From Ophiothrix spiculata (Eukaryota; Echinodermata; Ophiuroidea; Amphilepidida; Ophiotrichidae), in assembly GCA_000969725.1 (NCBI GenBank), contig JXSR01S015805.1: 22,728 nt of DNA; one strand, 5' to 3'. Of the stretch, positions 21,782 to 22,728 are shown piece after piece (positions within the stretch are counted from its first letter, which is position 1; each line of letters opens with the position of its first letter). Both the position numbers and the translations under genes were made by a program. The notes under the pieces are model-generated. The model was not told where the DNA came from. It did no database searches and was given only the letters and a program-made list of their open reading frames with translations.

Positions 21782-22728
21782 TGCTTGGAAACAACATACT
21801 TTTCCCACAATGCATCATTTTACAGGCAATTACATGGATGTTCTATGGGAAGCCCAATTTCGCCAATTTTGGCAAACCTTGTCATGGAACAGTTTGAACA
21901 GCAGGCTTTGAACAGTTACAAAGGAATACCCCCAAGAATATGGCTGAGATATGTCGATGACACCTTCGTCATAATCAGAAAAACCGAACAGACCAAATTC
22001 TTTGAACACATAAATAGCATCAGCAGTAACATTAAGTTCACGCAAGAAGAATGTGTCAACAATAAGCTTGCATTTCTTGATGCCCATGTCATCATAACTG
22101 AACATAGAAAACTAGCCACCGTTGTGTATCGCAAACCGACCCATACAGATCACTATCTGCAGTTTGGGTCACACCACCCACTTGTTCACAAACTAGGTGT
22201 CATTCGAACACTTCATTACAGGGCTGAAACTGTTATTACTGATAAAAAGGCTGTTTCGCCTGAAAAAGAACATATCAAAGGAGCCCTAGAGAAATGTGGA
22301 TATCCCAACTGGGCTTTTGAGCAGGCTAAGAAAACCCACAAAGACACTAAAGCTTCTTCTGACAATAAGATCACTCAGCCAAATAAGCGGGTTTTAGTGA
22401 CTGTCCTATATTGTGCTGGAATCTCCGAAAGAGTAAAGAATATCTACAAACTCTTTGGCATTTCTACAGCCTTTAAACCTGTGAACAAGCTCCGCAACAG
22501 ACTTGATCATGTTAAAGACAAGCCACCAAGAGACAAACAATCCAACCTTGTCTACGGTTTTAAGTGTAAAGGACCTAATTGTTCAGAATCCTACATCGGC
22601 GAAACCAAACAGTCACTAAAAGCGCGTTTAAGCCAACATAGAAGACCCAGCTCCTCAGATTATGTAGCTGACTCTGCAATCTACGAACATCTAAAAGAAT
22701 CAGGACATACATTTGATACAGAGGATGT
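21782..22728 (+). CDS. Penelope-like retroelement, RT + GIY-YIG endonuclease, 5'-truncated, runs off window
   Basis: One open frame with no stop from 21617 to the window end; similarity to the family starts near CLETTYF at 21782. Reverse transcriptase motifs in order: FYRQLHGCSMGSPISPILAN (21803-21862, template/dNTP-binding), LRYVDDTFVI (21943-21972, catalytic YVDD), NNKLAFLDAHV and VVYRKPTHTDHYL, the last a Penelope-like signature. The GIY-YIG nuclease domain follows: NLVYGFKCKGPNCSESYIGE with TKQSLKARLSQHR (from 22540), with the Cys pair between the GIY and YIG strands, and a conserved Glu/His region EHLKESGH. Upstream RT fingers are missing, as expected of 5'-truncated insertions. The in-frame ATG at 21728 precedes the recognisable part and is unlikely to be the native start. 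Frame integrity suggests a fairly recent copy. Confidence 0.88.

Noticed and set aside
21830-22134. Open frames on the - strand at 21830-22134
   Set aside because: Antisense shadows of the Penelope reverse transcriptase frame.
1-22728. CRISPR array, bacterial operons or defence system
   Set aside because: The repeats are transposon ends or short tandems with no spacer pattern, and the coding sequence is intron-split eukaryotic.

Overview
The window is eukaryotic nuclear DNA, almost certainly from an animal. It is AT-rich, has no bacterial-style operons, and is dominated by one gene on the + strand split into exons with GT-AG introns. The spliced reading matches REV1, the Y-family translesion polymerase / deoxycytidyl transferase, closely enough to vertebrate REV1 to place nearly every domain. 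Sequence similarity, long introns and the mix of hAT, Harbinger, Tc1/mariner-like and Penelope-like elements suggest an invertebrate deuterostome (echinoderm, hemichordate or cephalochordate); this is inference only.

Layout. Bases 1-875 are the end of an intron; the exons for the REV1 start and most of its BRCT domain lie upstream of the window. Twelve exons follow: 876-2156, 4177-4331, 6364-6483, 7517-7737, 8036-8311, 9490-9927, 10638-10735, 11648-11888, 12668-12955, 13609-13807, 17190-17292 and 19495-19603 (stop TAG 19601-19603). Codon phases agree across all eleven junctions and give about 1,176 residues: end of BRCT, disordered linker, N-digit, Y-family catalytic core with DMD and SCDE metal ligands, little finger, a tail with three UBM-like helices, and the four-helix C-terminal adaptor domain. 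A candidate poly(A) signal lies 225 nt after the stop.

The introns and 3' flank are packed with non-autonomous transposons, several with recognisable target-site duplications: four copies of a hAT MITE ending CAGTGTTCCC, a 911-bp hAT-like element carrying a nested TA-flanked MITE, a pair of hAT-like elements ending AGGGCTC, two Harbinger-like MITEs flanked by TAA, a 965-bp Tc1/mariner-like element, two TATA-flanked fold-back MITEs, another fold-back element, a tRNA-derived SINE, an antisense non-LTR 3' end, and an old dispersed repeat present in two neighbouring introns.

The last kilobase holds a 5'-truncated Penelope-like retroelement on the + strand (reverse transcriptase motifs followed by a GIY-YIG endonuclease), open to the window edge. 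A decayed C-terminal piece of the same kind of protein lies 1.7 kb upstream in the same orientation. I see no undescribed multi-gene system. The points most worth a second look are the extra ubiquitin-binding motif in REV1, MITEs sitting within 20-32 nt of the exons that encode the UBMs, an enlarged Ser-rich insertion inside the REV1 catalytic core, and the paired Penelope fragments.
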